Assembly: GCF_963576675.1 (NCBI RefSeq) | Contig: NC_088916.1 | Location: 26,201,501-26,265,500 of the forward strand | DNA length: 64,000 nt | Direction: 5' to 3' | Source: Euphorbia lathyris | Taxonomy: Eukaryota > Streptophyta > Magnoliopsida > Malpighiales > Euphorbiaceae | In this document: positions 10,924 to 23,282 of the stretch, piece after piece | Numbering within the stretch: position 1 is the first letter of the stretch | Layout: each line of letters begins with the position of its first letter | Program-made: the position numbers and the translations under genes | The notes under the pieces: model-generated | Databases searched by the model: none | Told to the model about the DNA's origin: nothing | What the model saw: the letters and a program-made list of their open reading frames with translations, nothing else

Positions 10924-11138
10924 TATTAGGAATATAATTTATGTATAATATATTTAGTCGTATTCCTACTGATAGTCTCCTAGTCAAATATGTATATATC
11001 TGATAGTTTTCTAGTCAAATTCGGATTCCTATCGGATAGACTCCTTCTTCCTTTCTAACTCTGTTTGTACTATATATTTTTAGCACCTGAGATTTAATAA
11101 AGGCAAGATGTATTTCCGCAATTTCCCTTGGCTTATCA
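10924..11138 (+). repeat. 3' LTR of copia element
   Basis: This is a 215-bp direct copy of 6215-6429 with a single substitution (T at 11081). It is followed directly by the target duplication GCTAC. Confidence 0.93.
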
Positions 11139-11521
11139 GCTACCAACGTTAAGAGTAAAATTGCACTATTTTAGACATTAAAAGTAAAATTGCTCCTGAT
11201 CCAAAATATTAAAGGTATTTTTACACTCTACTAACGAAAAATTACTTTTCAAAATATATGGAACTGCACCTGCTGCGGAATAAAAAATTATTGTTGGGAG
11301 TGTTTTTGCAATTGCGCATGGCAATTGCGTTGGACAAATAATTGTCAACTGTAGACAATTAGTTATGCAGTATCAATTCCACTATCAAGAAAAATAAAAA
11401 AGTTCAGTTCCATTTCTTTCCCAGTATTTATTGTACAATTAATAAAATTCCATAAATTAAAGAATTAATGTATTTTTTTTTTGTAGGAAAGGAAAAGAAA
11501 AACAAACAAACAAAACACCGC

Positions 11522-12721
11522 TCAACCCGGGATCAGCCTAGGAAAACTGACCCCCACCACATCCTCCATGATCAAAGAAGAGATGAAGACCGGAGGAGAA
11601 GAAAATGTAGAAAGACCCAACAAACTAGAGTGCCCTTCCATCGCAAGACGGTCCGCTACGCAGTTCTGCTCCCTATAAATATGAGCAAACCTAATAGACT
11701 CAAAGGAGGATCCAATCCTTCTAATGCCTTTAATAATGTTCAGGCTATTCCGGCAAACAGCATCGCCCTCAGAAATCATTTTAACCGCTTCTTGGTTATC
11801 TGACTCAACAAGAAGCTTCTTCACCCCTAGATCCTTAGAAAGCTTCAGGCTAGAGAAAATCCCCCAAAGCTCTGCAGAAAAGGAAGAACCAATACCCAAA
11901 TTCTGAGAGAAGCCAGAAACCCACCTGCCACCATCGTCTCTAAGGACCCCTCCTGCGGCAAATCTCCCGTCTCTTAGACAAGAACCATCAGTGTTGAGCT
12001 TAACCACACCTTCACTCGGCCTATACCAGCCTAAAAGATTGACCTCCTTCCTCTGAACATCCCTAGCTAAGGGGTCCTCAACAAAACTCTCAACCAAGGT
12101 ACTAATCTTTTTAGAAAAGAAATCAAGGACATTTGGCTGAGAAACCACTCCTCCTCCAAAGATCTCCTCGTTCCGCCATCTCCAAATCTGATGGCAAACC
12201 ACCACAAAAAGAAGAACACCTTGATTCCCAGGCAGAAGAATCCCTTTAATTCCATCTACAAACCAATCATTCTCAGAATGGGCTAAAAAGGAAGATAGCA
12301 CATCCCTAGGGAGAATTCTCCTCCAAACCTCTTTACTTTTCTCACAATCCCTGAGAGCATGGCACAAAGTCTCCTCAAACCCTCTGCATCTACCACAGGC
12401 TCCAGAATCCACCAAGTGCCTCCTTTTTCTATCCGAATTAGTAAGCAACCTATTCCTAGCCCCAAGCCACAGGAAGCTCCTAATACGGTACGGCACTTTT
12501 AAAGCCCAAATAATCTTCCACCCCCCAGGGGATGAAGAATCCAAACCCTGATAGAACGCCTGAAAAGCAGATTTACACGAATAGGCCCCATTGTTAGTCA
12601 GCGCCCAATAATAACTATCCTTGTCTTCAATTTAATTACTAATTTGAACACCTCTAATAGTAAGGAGTGATTCCAGACTGAGGTAGGAATCAAATTTATC
12701 CCAAATCCACTCACCCTCAGA
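11522..12721 (-). pseudogene. LINE ORF2 3' part (zf-RVT and RNase H)
   Basis: Coding resumes at 12721 with a block containing GEWIWDKFDSYLSLESL. A TAA at 12632-12634 interrupts it after GVQISN, and the frame continues with DSYYWALTNNGAYSCKSAF and GGWKIIWALKVPYRIRSFLW (zf-RVT). The zinc-binding CGRCRGFEETLCHALRDCEK follows. The RNase H domain spans roughly the last 160 residues: VKLNTDGSCLRDGRFAAGG, AELWGIFSSLKLS, LLVESDNQEAVKMI and EQNCVADRLAMEG supply the acidic residues and late conserved block. It ends at 11522. With one in-frame stop and no upstream half of reverse transcriptase it cannot be functional. Confidence 0.82.
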
Positions 12722-12726
12722 ATCCA

Positions 12727-15102
12727 TGTCAAACCCGACCCTAAAATCTATCAGATAAGACGGTGAGACAAAATAACTACCACTTATGAGACCAAAATAC
12801 AATTATAATTTCTAAGAGGATGGTCCCTAACTTGTTATCTAAACGTTTATCAACTTTATCCACATTAATTTCCCAAAAATCCCTCATAATTCATTATTAT
12901 AACACCTGTACTCTACTCGATGCACTACAATCAATAACAAATTACATTTCATTATTCTATAGACACCAATCTATTTACATAAATCAAAACTTTTATCCAA
13001 CAAATAATACCAATCTATATTTCTGTTACTTATCTCCGAATATAAACTGAACAAAGTATTTAAGGAATTTCTCTACTAGCTAACCCAAAAATCTAACAGA
13101 CTATTAGCAACTATTTAATTTAACTGTTTAATCTGTCTGATTGGCTTGGACTTGATAATATAATCAAGCTTCCTACGTATCCCGATATTTTCAAGTTGGG
13201 AATCAAAGCCACGTAGTTCTACTCAGTTTGACTAGACACTATTTATTTTACATTTACCCTTGTACCTGCGTAACTCACTTGAAATGGTAGCATTATTTAT
13301 GTAATTCACTTTTCCGGTTAAATTATTCACGTTATATATAATAATACCAAACAATCAATTCACTTTAGAATAATTTACCTTAACAATAATTTTAATTTAT
13401 TTTTATATGATTAACCGAACTCATTTTACTCCATAAACGACTCTTGTTACCGAATCAATTCAACTCAAGGTTCAAATGATTCTTTTTCTCATATGAATTC
13501 AAATTCAAAACGTTAAATCTAAAACTACTCGTTTACCGGCAACACCCGATTATAGTTACCTCAAGCATGTTAATATTTATAATAAAATTCAATGAATTAA
13601 ATTAACCTTTGCTAATATGCGTAAACATATGATCTGTTTATAAAATGGGATACAATGAAAACTCATTTAACTAAATTTTCAAGATGAAGAACAGCAAAAA
13701 GTACCAAATTAGTTCTTAAGGGAGAATGATTTAGCAAGAATCAAAGTCACACGAAAAATATTGGGCAAATTCTCAATATTCCATTTCTTTTGGTTCAGTA
13801 ATGGTAGGCCACTATTGAGAACACCACACCCATCTTGAATAGTTATCTTACAAGATCATACTGAAGGGTTCCTCTATAAATATTAGGCAACGTAAACAGC
13901 TCATTTTATGGTATTTTCGAATTTCATGTGATTAATAAGACTCAGTTTACTATCCCTTTATACCGAAACAAATCTAACTCAAAGTATAAAGTACTCTTTT
14001 TAGAGTAAGAATTCAATTTGGAAACCAAACAGTTTCTTACTCGCAAATATATCCAACTTAGTGTCGAAACTCCTCCTTCTACCAAACGAATCTAACTCAA
14101 GGTCTAAATCTAAAACGAATCTTCCTACAGAACAATCAGATTCAAAACCCGCTCATCATCTAAGTCTGAAACGACTCTTTCTACTGACAGCACCAACTAA
14201 AGTAATTAAATGTCTATAATCCACAATAAATCTCAGTAACCCGTATCCGAGGTCATCTTCCTCCTTCCTATTTTGATCAGAACCCTCCTATTTTGATCAG
14301 AACCCTCACTGGAATAGCCACAGACCCGTGTTCAAAGAATACAGATGATAAAAAAAAGAAAACATTTAAACACTACTGTAAGAAATAATCTCATAACAGA
14401 GAAATCATGAACAGACTCACCAAACGATTTTACCTTCGAAAATCGCAATGCATATTCAAATCGGACAGTTAGGAGTTCCTATTTCAGTGACCACCGTGAA
14501 AAACTTTAGACCTGAGCCGATCTCCTCAAGATACCGCTGGAAACACCGTTCACAACAGGTGGTTCTGATTCCTAAAATTGAAAGAATCTAACAGATGAAC
14601 TAAACTCCTTTTGTCCTGCTACCTGATGAACCAGAATATTCAACCCAGCTCCATAGACAATTTCAACAATATATATATAGATTTTAACAATGTTTCTCAT
14701 CCGACTAAGGCAAACGAAGACCCTCTCTTTCTAATCGAATGACACAGAAAAAAAAAGAGAGGAGTGAGGAAGCAATTTCTGGTGCCATGAGAGAGAGAGC
14801 AAGGTGAGGAAGACAATGGGATCCCTCTTCTCCAGAATGACCCTTCGGTTTTATATAAATCCCTAAAATTGATACGTGTTTGATACGTGTTAGATAGCTA
14901 GACTTAGGAAAAAGTTTATAATTCATCCTCACAATTTATTAAAGTATACAATTAGGTCCTTATAATTCCCCTTTTAATTTATTCTAACATTTCAATTTAG
15001 TCCTAATTCTCCAATTTAGCCCCGAATCTTCCAATTCGAGCAATTATTCTTTAATTCATTCCCTTATCATTTTCGTACTTTTTTTTGGATACGGACGTGA
15101 CA
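12727..15102. mobile_element. Probable gypsy-type solo LTR (2376 bp)
   Basis: Both ends carry the inverted pair TGTCA...TGACA (TGTCAAACCCGACCC at the left, GGACGTGACA at the right), and ATCCA flanks it on both sides (12722-12726, 15103-15107). Removing it together with one TSD copy joins the LINE ORF2 halves in frame, which independently confirms the boundaries. It contains no open frame, no internal LTR pair and no primer-binding site that I can see, which fits a solo LTR left by LTR-LTR recombination. Ends of the TGTCA class are common in plant Ty3/gypsy elements. The orientation is not resolved. A 17-bp unit around cctattttgatcagaac is duplicated at 14268-14305. Confidence 0.8.
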
Positions 15103-15885
15103 ATCCACCACATCAGCAATCCTCCAGTCCTGAATGTCCAATGGAGGCAAGGAAGTACAAACCTCTAATAAAGACTTCTTACCTATCCAAATATCCTTCC
15201 AGAAACTGATGGACCTGCCATTACCCACATTCCACCCAATCCTAGAACAAAATTCAGCAAAAACTGCACTAATGCCTTTCCAAAGAAAGGAACAATTAAC
15301 CACTCTATCCTTAGGCCCCCCAAACACCTTATCCTTCTGATACTTACCACATAAAAGCTGGACCCACATAGCTGAAGGAAACTGCCACATCCGCCACAGG
15401 AGTTTCATTAATAAGACTTTATTATTATCTTTGGCTTTCCTAATGCCCAGACCTCCTATATCTTTAGGCTGACAAACCTCACTCCAAGGAACAAGGTGGA
15501 TCTTTCTCCCCTCCTCAGCTTCCCCCCACAGGAACCTACGGTTAATTTTATCAAGATCTTTAAGCACAGGTTCAGGAAGATGACAAGCCTGCATAATGTG
15601 ATTGGGAGTCGCACAATTAATAGATTGAATTAACGTAAGACGGCCAGCGAGAGAGAGAGTCTTAGCTTTCCACGTGGCACACTTCATATTAGCTTTATCC
15701 AAAGTATCTTTAAAAGACACTTTAGACACTCTCTCACTATGGAGGGGGATACCCAGATACTTCCCGAGAGAGCTAGTCAGAGGAATACCCGACATATCAC
15801 TTAACCTTTTACAGACTTTCTGGTTCATATTTTTAGAGCACATCATCCTAGACTTTTGGACATTAAGCTTCTGGATATTAAAATT
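15103..15885 (-). pseudogene. LINE ORF2 segment downstream of the reverse transcriptase core
   Basis: The minus-strand frame contains QKLNVQKSRMMCSKNM, GKYLGIPLHSERVSK, WKAKTLSLAGRLTLIQS, FLWGEAEEGRKIHLVPWSEV and GGLGIRKAKDNNKVLLMKLLW. These are the typical region between the L1-type reverse transcriptase palm and the zf-RVT domain. The block runs into ADVVD and is cut by the LTR insertion at 15102, after which the coding sequence would pass to 12721. The catalytic YxDD region lies upstream and is absent, so the element is 5'-truncated. No lesion is seen inside this block. Confidence 0.82.
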
Positions 15886-15889
15886 TAAC

Positions 15890-16610
15890 ATTCACTAAAT
15901 TTCACATAGATTCAATGGTAAAATAGCATGCCAATTAAGATTAGTTTGAGTGGTTAAGGGTATTAAGTCGCTTAAGTTAGATTTCGAATTCGGATGTTAG
16001 GGTGCGTAAAAAGCTTTAATTGGAAAATGATCTACTTAAAAAATATCGAACAAATATCAAACTGAGAAATCAGACAAACTATCCAAAAAAAATACAAATC
16101 ATTTTAAATATTTTCAAATTTTTGTTTTTTTTCCTTACATTTTTCACATTTCTATCTTTTACATTTTTTTTTCGTTTTCTGCATTTTTTTCCGTTTTGGG
16201 GTCAACTCAACTATTCTAATATACCCAACATGTTTATTATAGAGGTTAGTTGGGTCAAACAAGAAATGGATCTAAATTACAATATTTTTTAATTTTCTCT
16301 TAATTTAATACGTGAACTAAAATAATTTTTTGAAAATTAAAGAAGGAGAAAAAACGCATACAAATATTTGAATTAAAAACAAATCCAGCCCGCACCAATA
16401 AAAATGACTCAGATCCGAATAGTCGGAAGAAACTAGATGATGATGATTGGTTTCCAGCTGCTTTCAGGTGGATTTGGACTCGAGCAAAGTATGAGATTTG
16501 TTGTGCTTTTATTTTAAAAGTACCTTTTATGGTATTTTTTGCTCTTTGTTGTCTTTCTATTCTCTTCATGGCATCTTTTTCTCTTTGTAGTCTTTCCATT
16601 CCCTTTGTGG
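15890..16610. other. Intergenic DNA, possibly an old LINE tail
   Basis: No gene is supported. Bases 16090-16200 are pyrimidine-rich. Sequence just left of the MULE (about 16440-16619) may continue on its right side (26334-26450), where a ggctttggcctatatatggg stretch ends in a run of 11 A. Together these resemble a LINE 3' end into which the MULE inserted, but the coding evidence is too weak to call. Confidence 0.35.
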
Positions 16611-16619
16611 ATTTTATAT

Positions 16620-16710
16620 GGGAGAATTACTAAACTAGCACCTTTTAAGGGGTTAGTTTACATTTCTAGCTCCTTTTAAATAAATGATCAAAAGTAACAT
16701 TTTTCAACAG
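16620..16710 (+). repeat. MULE left terminal inverted repeat
   Basis: 91 bp, inverted match of 26243-26333 with about seven differences. Both tips read GGGAGAATTAC in their own orientation. Confidence 0.9.
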
Positions 16711-17055
16711 ATTCTTCCACATTTGCCCTCGTCATTTACACTCCGCTCTAACACCCACGCTCTCTAACACTCTGCTCTCTAACATATTTCATTGCGCGAA
16801 TCCGACGATTCATTCGACGATTTCCTCCGGCGAACGCGAAGCTCAGACAACACAAAGATCAGACAACGAATCGGATTCAAAAGGAAGGACGAAAAAGAGG
16901 GTAAATAACTCGATTTTACTTATGGGTTATTGTATTGTATGTACATTTGCTAGGTTCTTGTATTGTATGTACATTTCATGGGTTTGAGAAGGAATCTTTC
17001 GTTATGCTTACTTCTTCTGGTGTTAGGGTTCATCTGGGTTTGCAGTTGCCGATAT

Positions 17056-17310
17056 CAATGTGATATCGACAAACCCTCCTTTCCTTGTTTGTTTATCTTC
17101 TATATTTATGCATATATTTATCGATATCAATCGATATCCTATCTGCAATTGGTAAGTGTTTGGTCCATATATGTCGATATTTATGTGATATCGAGAACCA
17201 AATTATCGATATCTATGTGATATCAACAATTTGGTTCTTAATATCACATAGATATCGACAACCTAACTATCAATATCACATAGATATCGACAACCTAATT
17301 GTCGATATCT
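17056..17310. repeat. gatatcgaca-type palindromic minisatellite, intronic
   Basis: At least eight degenerate units of the self-complementary kind TATCGATATC/GATATCGACA are spread here, with related units at 18424-18500, 24715-24925 and 25600-25850, all inside the MULE. Confidence 0.65.
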
Positions 17311-19145
17311 CTCTTATTTTAGCCTATGTTAGCTCATTTAACTTCTTTATTAGCTTACTTGTATGTTAGCTTATGATATATCTACAATAAATTTCAGCAT
17401 GATCATGGACAAAAGAGGAAGAGAGATGAGCATGTCTCTTCTTCCAAGAAAGTCAAGGAGGGTTCAGAATATAAATATAAAAAAACATTTGGAACGGAAA
17501 GCGTCATCACAACTAGGTGTAATGAAGATGCAGCAAAAAAATATAATGACCAATTTAATACCAACCAAGAGAAAGCTATTTAAGCAGAGTTGCTTCGGGC
17601 AGTATTGTGAGATGGAACTTACACAATTTGCAGGAGTTCTCTGTCATACCCTTTTGACAAGGGAGATCAAATGTGAAGACCTCAACCCCAGGGAGCTTTG
17701 CTTCAATGTTAGAGGTGTTGAGTTGAGATGTGGAGATTGGGAGTTTGGACTCCTAAGTGGGTTACGGTTTGGAGATCTGGAAGCATTTAGGGCAAAGTTT
17801 AGTGCGCTAAAGAAGACAGAAAGATTTAGAAAGAAGTTTTTTGCCCACTACCCTGCACCAACATTCAGAGACGTGGACACAATAATGAAGCAAACTGAAT
17901 GGGCTAATGAAGGTGATCAGGATGCAGTTTCATTTGCCATGTTATACTTTGTACTTGGCAGTGTGTTGGATAACATTGCCATGAAACAAGCTCTTCCTTG
18001 GGTTTTGGAACTTGCAGAATTTTGAACACTATTTAATGAGTTCCCGTGGGGTGTGGTGGCCTGGGATGCGACCTACAGGTCCATTGTTAATGGTGTGGTT
18101 GGTGGCAAAGACCAACTTGATCAATTATGTGCTTATAGGGATGGAAAAAGGAAATCCCGTGTCTCATATAACCCATATGGTTTTGCACACGTATTTCAGG
18201 TATGATGTGTGTATATTCCACATACTAGAAATATTAGTAATAGGCATAAATAATGAATTGGAACTTTGTTGCAGGCTTGGTTGTGTGAAGTATGGGATGC
18301 CACCCACGAATACTTTGTGAAGTCATCTAATTGCATCCCACGATGGCTTCGATGGAAAAAGACCAATACCCCTACATTGGCTAGAGTTAAAGCCATGTTT
18401 GATGTAAGTTGACTAAACATTATGCCGATATCGATAATATTATATCGATATCGACAATATTATGCCGATATCGACAATATGATACCGATATCGACAATAT
18501 TATGCCACACATCTGACCGACTTGTTTAATTGTACATGTGTATTTTAGTCATATAAAGCCCCAAATGCTACCAAACTTGTAGCTGAAGATAGGGAGAAAG
18601 AAAGCTCCTAGTACCAACATCTTATAGACCATGTCGAGGGTCGGCCGTCTAATTATGACAATTTATTTACTTATTTGAAAGAGGGGGAAGAGGAGGAAGG
18701 GGAGGAAGATGAGGGAGAGGAGGGAAAGGAGACAGCGGTTAGAGATGAAGGAGGAAGGGAGGATGAAAATGATGACAGTGAATCTGAAACTGATAATGAA
18801 GAAAAAAGAGAAGATGACAATGACACTGAACCGGATGAAAATGCCTTCATTGTCTCTCCTAGAGTACCTCTCCAGAAGAAGAAACCATCTGATTTAGAAC
18901 GACTGATGAGGAGGTTGTTTGTTGAGCAAGAGAGGAAAATAAATGAATAGTTTGGTGAGCAAGAGAAGAAAATAAATGAATAGTTTGCTACCTTTGGAAA
19001 AAGATTGTCCGTAGTAGAGCGTGATGTGCAGCAACTGAAGGCACAACGGGGAGTAGATGATGTGGAGACCACGGTAGGAGTAGTTGATGTGGTTCATGGG
19101 ATGGATGATGAGGTGGTGGATAGGGAGAGGGAGAGGGAGGAAAAG

Positions 19146-22100
19146 TGTTGGGGTTTAGTGTCCTATAGACAATTGTTCCAGGATATAAACCTAATATAAA
19201 TGAATTGTTCTTTATGTCATTTGTTTTAATAAGATATGATTTTATAACTATATAAAGGCAACCTCTTTTAAAGAACTAAATAAGTCTAATAAAAGGAAAT
19301 CCCTAAGTTTATTTAAAGTGATTATAAAGTGTTCATACAAGCATGAAGTCAGACGAAACATTATAATAAACTAATAAACTTAAAACCAGCCCAAGTCAAG
19401 TAATATGTTTTGAATAGGGATTGACATATCACTGTTGAGACTTGCATGTAACAATGTCTTCTGTCGAGACATAGAGCTGATCTCACAAGCTTCAGATATG
19501 CAGATATCTAGACAGTTACATGGATCTAATGAAAGGGGGTTCATTAGGATTGGGGACCCGACTTGAGATAACAGGATGGGTAGATTTATCCTTGTCACCT
19601 GTTCATCTCATTGGTATTAATAGGTATAAGTAATCCTAAAACTCAAAGGAATGTTAATTAGTGATTCTGGATTATGGAATGTGATGCTTTGATCCTGTTG
19701 TAACACGATCCATAACAGAAATGACTCTGGGGTGTGAACGGCAGACGTTGGGTGTCACAGGAAGTAATTGCAGGATAGTTATACATTGGATTGAGCATTT
19801 GTCACTCCTGATAAATGGGAGATACGTCCAAGGATCGCTTGTGGAAGATTTAACTCTAAATCCTTGCAAGGTGATAGCTTAAGACTTGAAATGCATATTT
19901 CACTTAACCTATCTAATTGGAGTTAACTCGGCCTGTACAAGTAAAACGAACGTGTCGCTATATATGACTTGACATTATCCATAGTCATAAGATTATGTTC
20001 AAGGATGTAGTTGATGAAGGATCGAATTATACTATAACTAATACAGAAAGGACAACGACGGAATCAACCTGTCTTCTTATAGCTCTGGGGGAATGTTTCA
20101 GATCTGCCAATCAAAGTTCGCGTACTCATTCCGTTATACAAAGATTAAATATAATTCTGATAAAATTAATTTAATAATTGTATACGGCTAGAAGCAATAA
20201 GAACCTAATGGGTCACACATAAGACTTGGAGCCTAAAAGAGAAACAGATGTTAATTAATTGATGGAAGCTCAACTGTGTCAAGACCCAACCCAGGCCATG
20301 ACCGGCGCATAAATTAAATTAACTTTAATCTATGCTAGCCTTAATTCTGAACTAATAGAAATTCCAAAATTTACTAACAGAATATCAAACTCGTCTCAAT
20401 TACATGAATAAACCTTAAAAGAATCAAATGTGCAAGTCTAAACCTCAATAATCAAAATTCTCCAAAGATAGTATAAAGCTAATTTATTAGGCAATCTCCT
20501 TCAACATCAATCCAAGGGTTACCTCACGAACAGGGACCTTAATCTGAAAAAGAAAGATTCAACGTGGTATGAGATTTTCGTCTATACGAGCGAAAACTTC
20601 AGTGAGTAGTAGCTACATCACACAACAGAAAGGGAACAGGCAGGCAAGCTGATACTTTTAAATCATGACAAATATAGTTCAAAATATAGTATTTCAAAAT
20701 CAGTTAAACTGAAGAGTCAATATAAGGTAATCAATTCCAAAATGCTGACAATCAATTGTCAAACATAATACTGAAGCATTTCAAAATATCAAATATTAGA
20801 ATAATCAGAAAATAAGACAAAAGCTTTAAAACACATGGTACAGTGTAACAGAGTGGTGACACTGCACACCATCAGGGCCAGATAAATGGTAAGCGCTACC
20901 AATAACAGATACAGATAACAGATAATTGCCTTCACCGAACTTATGCATGATTCTAATGTTGGCACAACTGACGACAGGCTGACAACCTGACTCAAAGACA
21001 AATGCAAGGACCTAATGTTATGAAGATCGGTGAGAGGTCAGATAACAGATACAGATATACTGAGCACTTGTACCAGTTTGAAAACATATAGTATACATAT
21101 ATAAATCAGAAAATCATAACTGATTGAACAAATTATCAGATTTATAAAACAAAGGTACTAACTGCGATAAATCGCGTATCAGAAACTTCAAATCATATCA
21201 AATCAAATTTTAATATTATCATTGTAACTGATAATAAAACAAATCAAATATAAAGGCCTGTTCCCAGAATATAGGATCTAATACTAAGGATATTTAGTAA
21301 ACGTAAGGTTCAAAATGTACGTTTTTCTAAAAGAAATTATACAATCAAATGTCAATTTTGATAAACAGTTTAAAATCAGAGGTTTCAATCAAATAGTGTC
21401 ACATACTATAATTACCACTCACCTGAGATTTGAAATAATGCTTCACCTAAGATCACGAATTCTTGTCGATTAACAATCCAAGGGAACTTCTGAACCTCCT
21501 ATTGCACAAGAACGATGGAAAACCGAACGAATTAATCTAAACTCGAATAGGGACTAAACTATCATGGACACTAAATGTTAAGGAAAGAGGATTAATATGT
21601 ACTTTCTAAAAGAAAGTTGAGTACCTATAAGCAAAATTTCTAATTGGGAAGCAAGGAACATCAGAGTTAAAAACGTATAAATCAAAACAATTGGCATATA
21701 TTAGAATATTACGCAATTGATATTGTACTGATTATATCCAAAAAATTAGGCGAAAGAAAATAAAAAGTGTGAAATGTGGTTTAGTTTTCACAATATATGT
21801 TTACCCAAAAAGTTCAATGGTCTCAAAAAAAAATATGTAATATAATCAATGTTAAGGGTCCATGATGATAACAAGGACAAAAAAAAATGAAAATCATGAA
21901 TAATTTATCTCTGTTTCTAATGTGCAGAGGTGATTTGGGTAAAAAGAATTGCTAGCCCCACTTGGAATATCCCTTATAGCACAATGAATTTGAAGAGTAA
22001 AATATTGGGTTAAGGTGATGAAATGATGAACAACATGTAGAATAAATTAAGAAAAACGATTTCGTCTTCGGCACTAAAGGTGGGTTGACGGCGGCTCTTC

Positions 22101-22245
22101 AAGGAATTTAGGAGAAAACTGTTTTCTCTTAGAAGGAAGATAGGTTTTCAAAAACATATAATGACTTAAATTTAGGGATTTAAAATATAGCTCTAATATA
22201 ATTAAAATAACTATAACCACCTAATTAACTAATAGGTACTATAAA

Positions 22246-22280
<35 letters not shown>

Positions 22281-23046
22281 AAACCAAGAGTACTATAAAT
22301 CAAATACACATATATTATTTAGGTTAGGGTCATTACAAACTGAGTCCACTAAGGCCAGTATATAGGGGCGCGATTTTATATATATAAAATACATAAATAA
22401 TTAATTTGATTTTAACAATTTTAATTAGATTATAATTGTGGATTAAATTAATTATAGGATAATTCAATTAGAAGGTTTATTGTGATTAAATTACTTCTAA
22501 TTGTGATCCTATTAAATAAGTTAATATTATCTTTATATTTAGATATAGTTATAGATAATAATAACAAGAGTATTATTCCGAATATAACTCTTATTAAGTA
22601 ACCTAATTCTATCTAACTAAGGTTTAGATACAAGAGGTTATTTATACCCCTCCTATTAGCAAATTTCGGCCAGCCCTAGTATTCTTGGAGAGAGAATTTC
22701 GACACCCCTTGTTGAGGATGAGATCATCCACCGCTTCCTTCCGTTCAATTGATTTTCATCTCTTTCTCTTATTCCTTGGTCTTGTGTTGATTAATTAGAG
22801 GCAATCTATTCTTGATTGCTTTTATATGGTTGAGTTCTAACTTGATTTGATCTTGTGTTTTTGTTTTGTGCTCGTGAACTCGGAGTAAGAGTTGAGGGCA
22901 CTTCGCTTACAACGGTAGATAGTTCATCAAAAGGTATTTCCTTCTATCCCTCTTTATATGAAATAACGATTAACGGATCTTGGTTTAATGGAAAAAGGTT
23001 AAAATTTTTATATTTCCGCTGCCAAACGTTAGCCTATTTTCCTTCA
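19146..23046 (+). mobile_element. Copia (Angela/BARE-like) solo LTR, itself interrupted
   Basis: It starts TGTTGGGGTTTAGTGTCC and ends TTTTCCTTCA. The flanks are AAAAG (19141-19145) and AGAAG (23047-23051), a 4/5 TSD match. Deleting the element plus one TSD joins the charged coding region of the DUF1985 gene in frame. Excluding the inner insertion and its extra TSD copy it is about 1835 bp, with no open frame, consistent with one long LTR. Internal stretches such as ttgtcactcctgataaatgg followed by gagatacgtccaagg, the TATA-like tttatacccctcc near 22640, and the tatttccgctgcc end resemble the long LTRs of Angela/BARE-type copia elements. That assignment is from memory of texture and not from alignment. 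Confidence 0.75.
20277..22337 (+). mobile_element. Gypsy-type solo LTR inside the copia solo LTR
   Basis: It runs from TGTCAAGACCCAACCC to GGTTAGGGTCATTACA and is flanked by a perfect AACTG duplication (20272-20276, 22338-22342). The 2061 bp have no open frame, no tRNA primer site and no second LTR, so a solo LTR is the simplest reading. Start and end motifs are of the TGTCA...TTACA class typical of plant Ty3/gypsy elements. A (TA)n run lies at 22247-22275. It is the youngest layer of a three-deep nest. Confidence 0.82.
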
Positions 23047-23282
23047 AGAAGGAGAGTGAGAGGGAGGAGAAAGAGAAGGAGGATAGGGAGAGGGATGAGA
23101 GGGAGAAGAAAGATAAAGATGATATAGAGAGGGAGCAGAAAGAGAAGGCGGAGAGGGAGAAGAAAGATAAGGAGGAGAGGGAGAGGGAGGAGAAAGAGAG
23201 GGAGAGGGAGGAGAAGGAGCAAGCGAAGGAGGAGAAGGCGAGGGAGGAGAAGGAACATATACGATTCTTCAGGTGAACCACT

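Larger units (their letters stand above)
5853..11138 (+). mobile_element. Ty1/copia retrotransposon with aberrant 5' end
   Basis: A complete set of copia parts lies between 5-bp duplications GCTAC at 5848-5852 and 11139-11143: LTR 6215-6429, primer-binding site, gag, protease, integrase, reverse transcriptase, RNase H, polypurine tract, LTR 10924-11138. The domain order places it in Ty1/copia (Pseudoviridae-type), and the short 215-bp LTRs suggest an Ale/Retrofit-like lineage. The LTRs differ at one position only (G at 6372, T at 11081), so insertion is recent. The coding region is nevertheless broken by one in-frame stop and one frameshift. Unusually, the left TSD does not touch the 5' LTR: 362 bp (5853-6214) intervene. 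Confidence 0.93.
5370..11232. mobile_element. Terminal-inverted-repeat element split by a copia retrotransposon
   Basis: The sequence from about 5378 (cgtaaaaatatccttaacgt...) reappears inverted just beyond the copia element, ending near 11225 (...aaaggtatttttacac). The inverted arms match over roughly 100-150 bp with scattered differences, including the gagcaattttatcctaacg type blocks. Without the copia element the host element would be about 0.6 kb. Flanks AACGGAAAA and AACGAAAAA may be a 9-bp TSD, but the A-rich context makes the exact ends uncertain. It has no coding capacity. The copia element entered its right arm. Confidence 0.6.
11470..15885 (-). mobile_element. LINE (L1-type) split by an LTR insertion
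   Basis: Two minus-strand coding blocks, 15103-15885 and 11522-12726, are parts of a single ORF2. They are separated exactly by a 2376-bp insertion with 5-bp TSD. The 3' end is at a short A run (T run 11473-11482 on the plus strand), a few dozen bases after the ORF2 stop. The 5' end is truncated within the reverse transcriptase at about 15885. I could not find a convincing TSD for the LINE itself. Confidence 0.8.
17400..23277 (+). pseudogene. DUF1985-type (Ulp1-MULE) gene, broken and interrupted
   Basis: The first block (to 18025) carries the DUF1985-like region: FGQYCEMELTQFAGVL, CFNVRGVELRCGDWEFGLLS, then LYFVLGSVLDN. After an in-frame TGA (18023-18025) the same frame continues with FNEFPWGVVAWDATYRSIV up to a good donor at 18198/18199. 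Exon 18275-18403 follows (WLCEVWDATHEYFV, RWLRWKK), bordered by AG and GTAAGT. An exon from 18549 has TAG at 18609, then an acidic E/D-rich stretch, PSDLERLMRRLFVEQERKINE, and two further TAGs. A charged E/K/R coiled-coil tail is cut at 19145 by the LTR insertion and resumes exactly in frame at 23052, ending at TGA 23275-23277. A possible 5' untranslated exon ends at 16900 (GAGG|GTAAAT). No cysteine-protease domain is present. Function in plants is unknown; the family is named from its motif only. Confidence 0.72.

Noticed and set aside
22985..23281. Serine/leucine-rich minus-strand frames
   Set aside because: They are antisense to the E/K/R-rich coding tail of the DUF1985 gene, which continues in frame across the LTR insertion.
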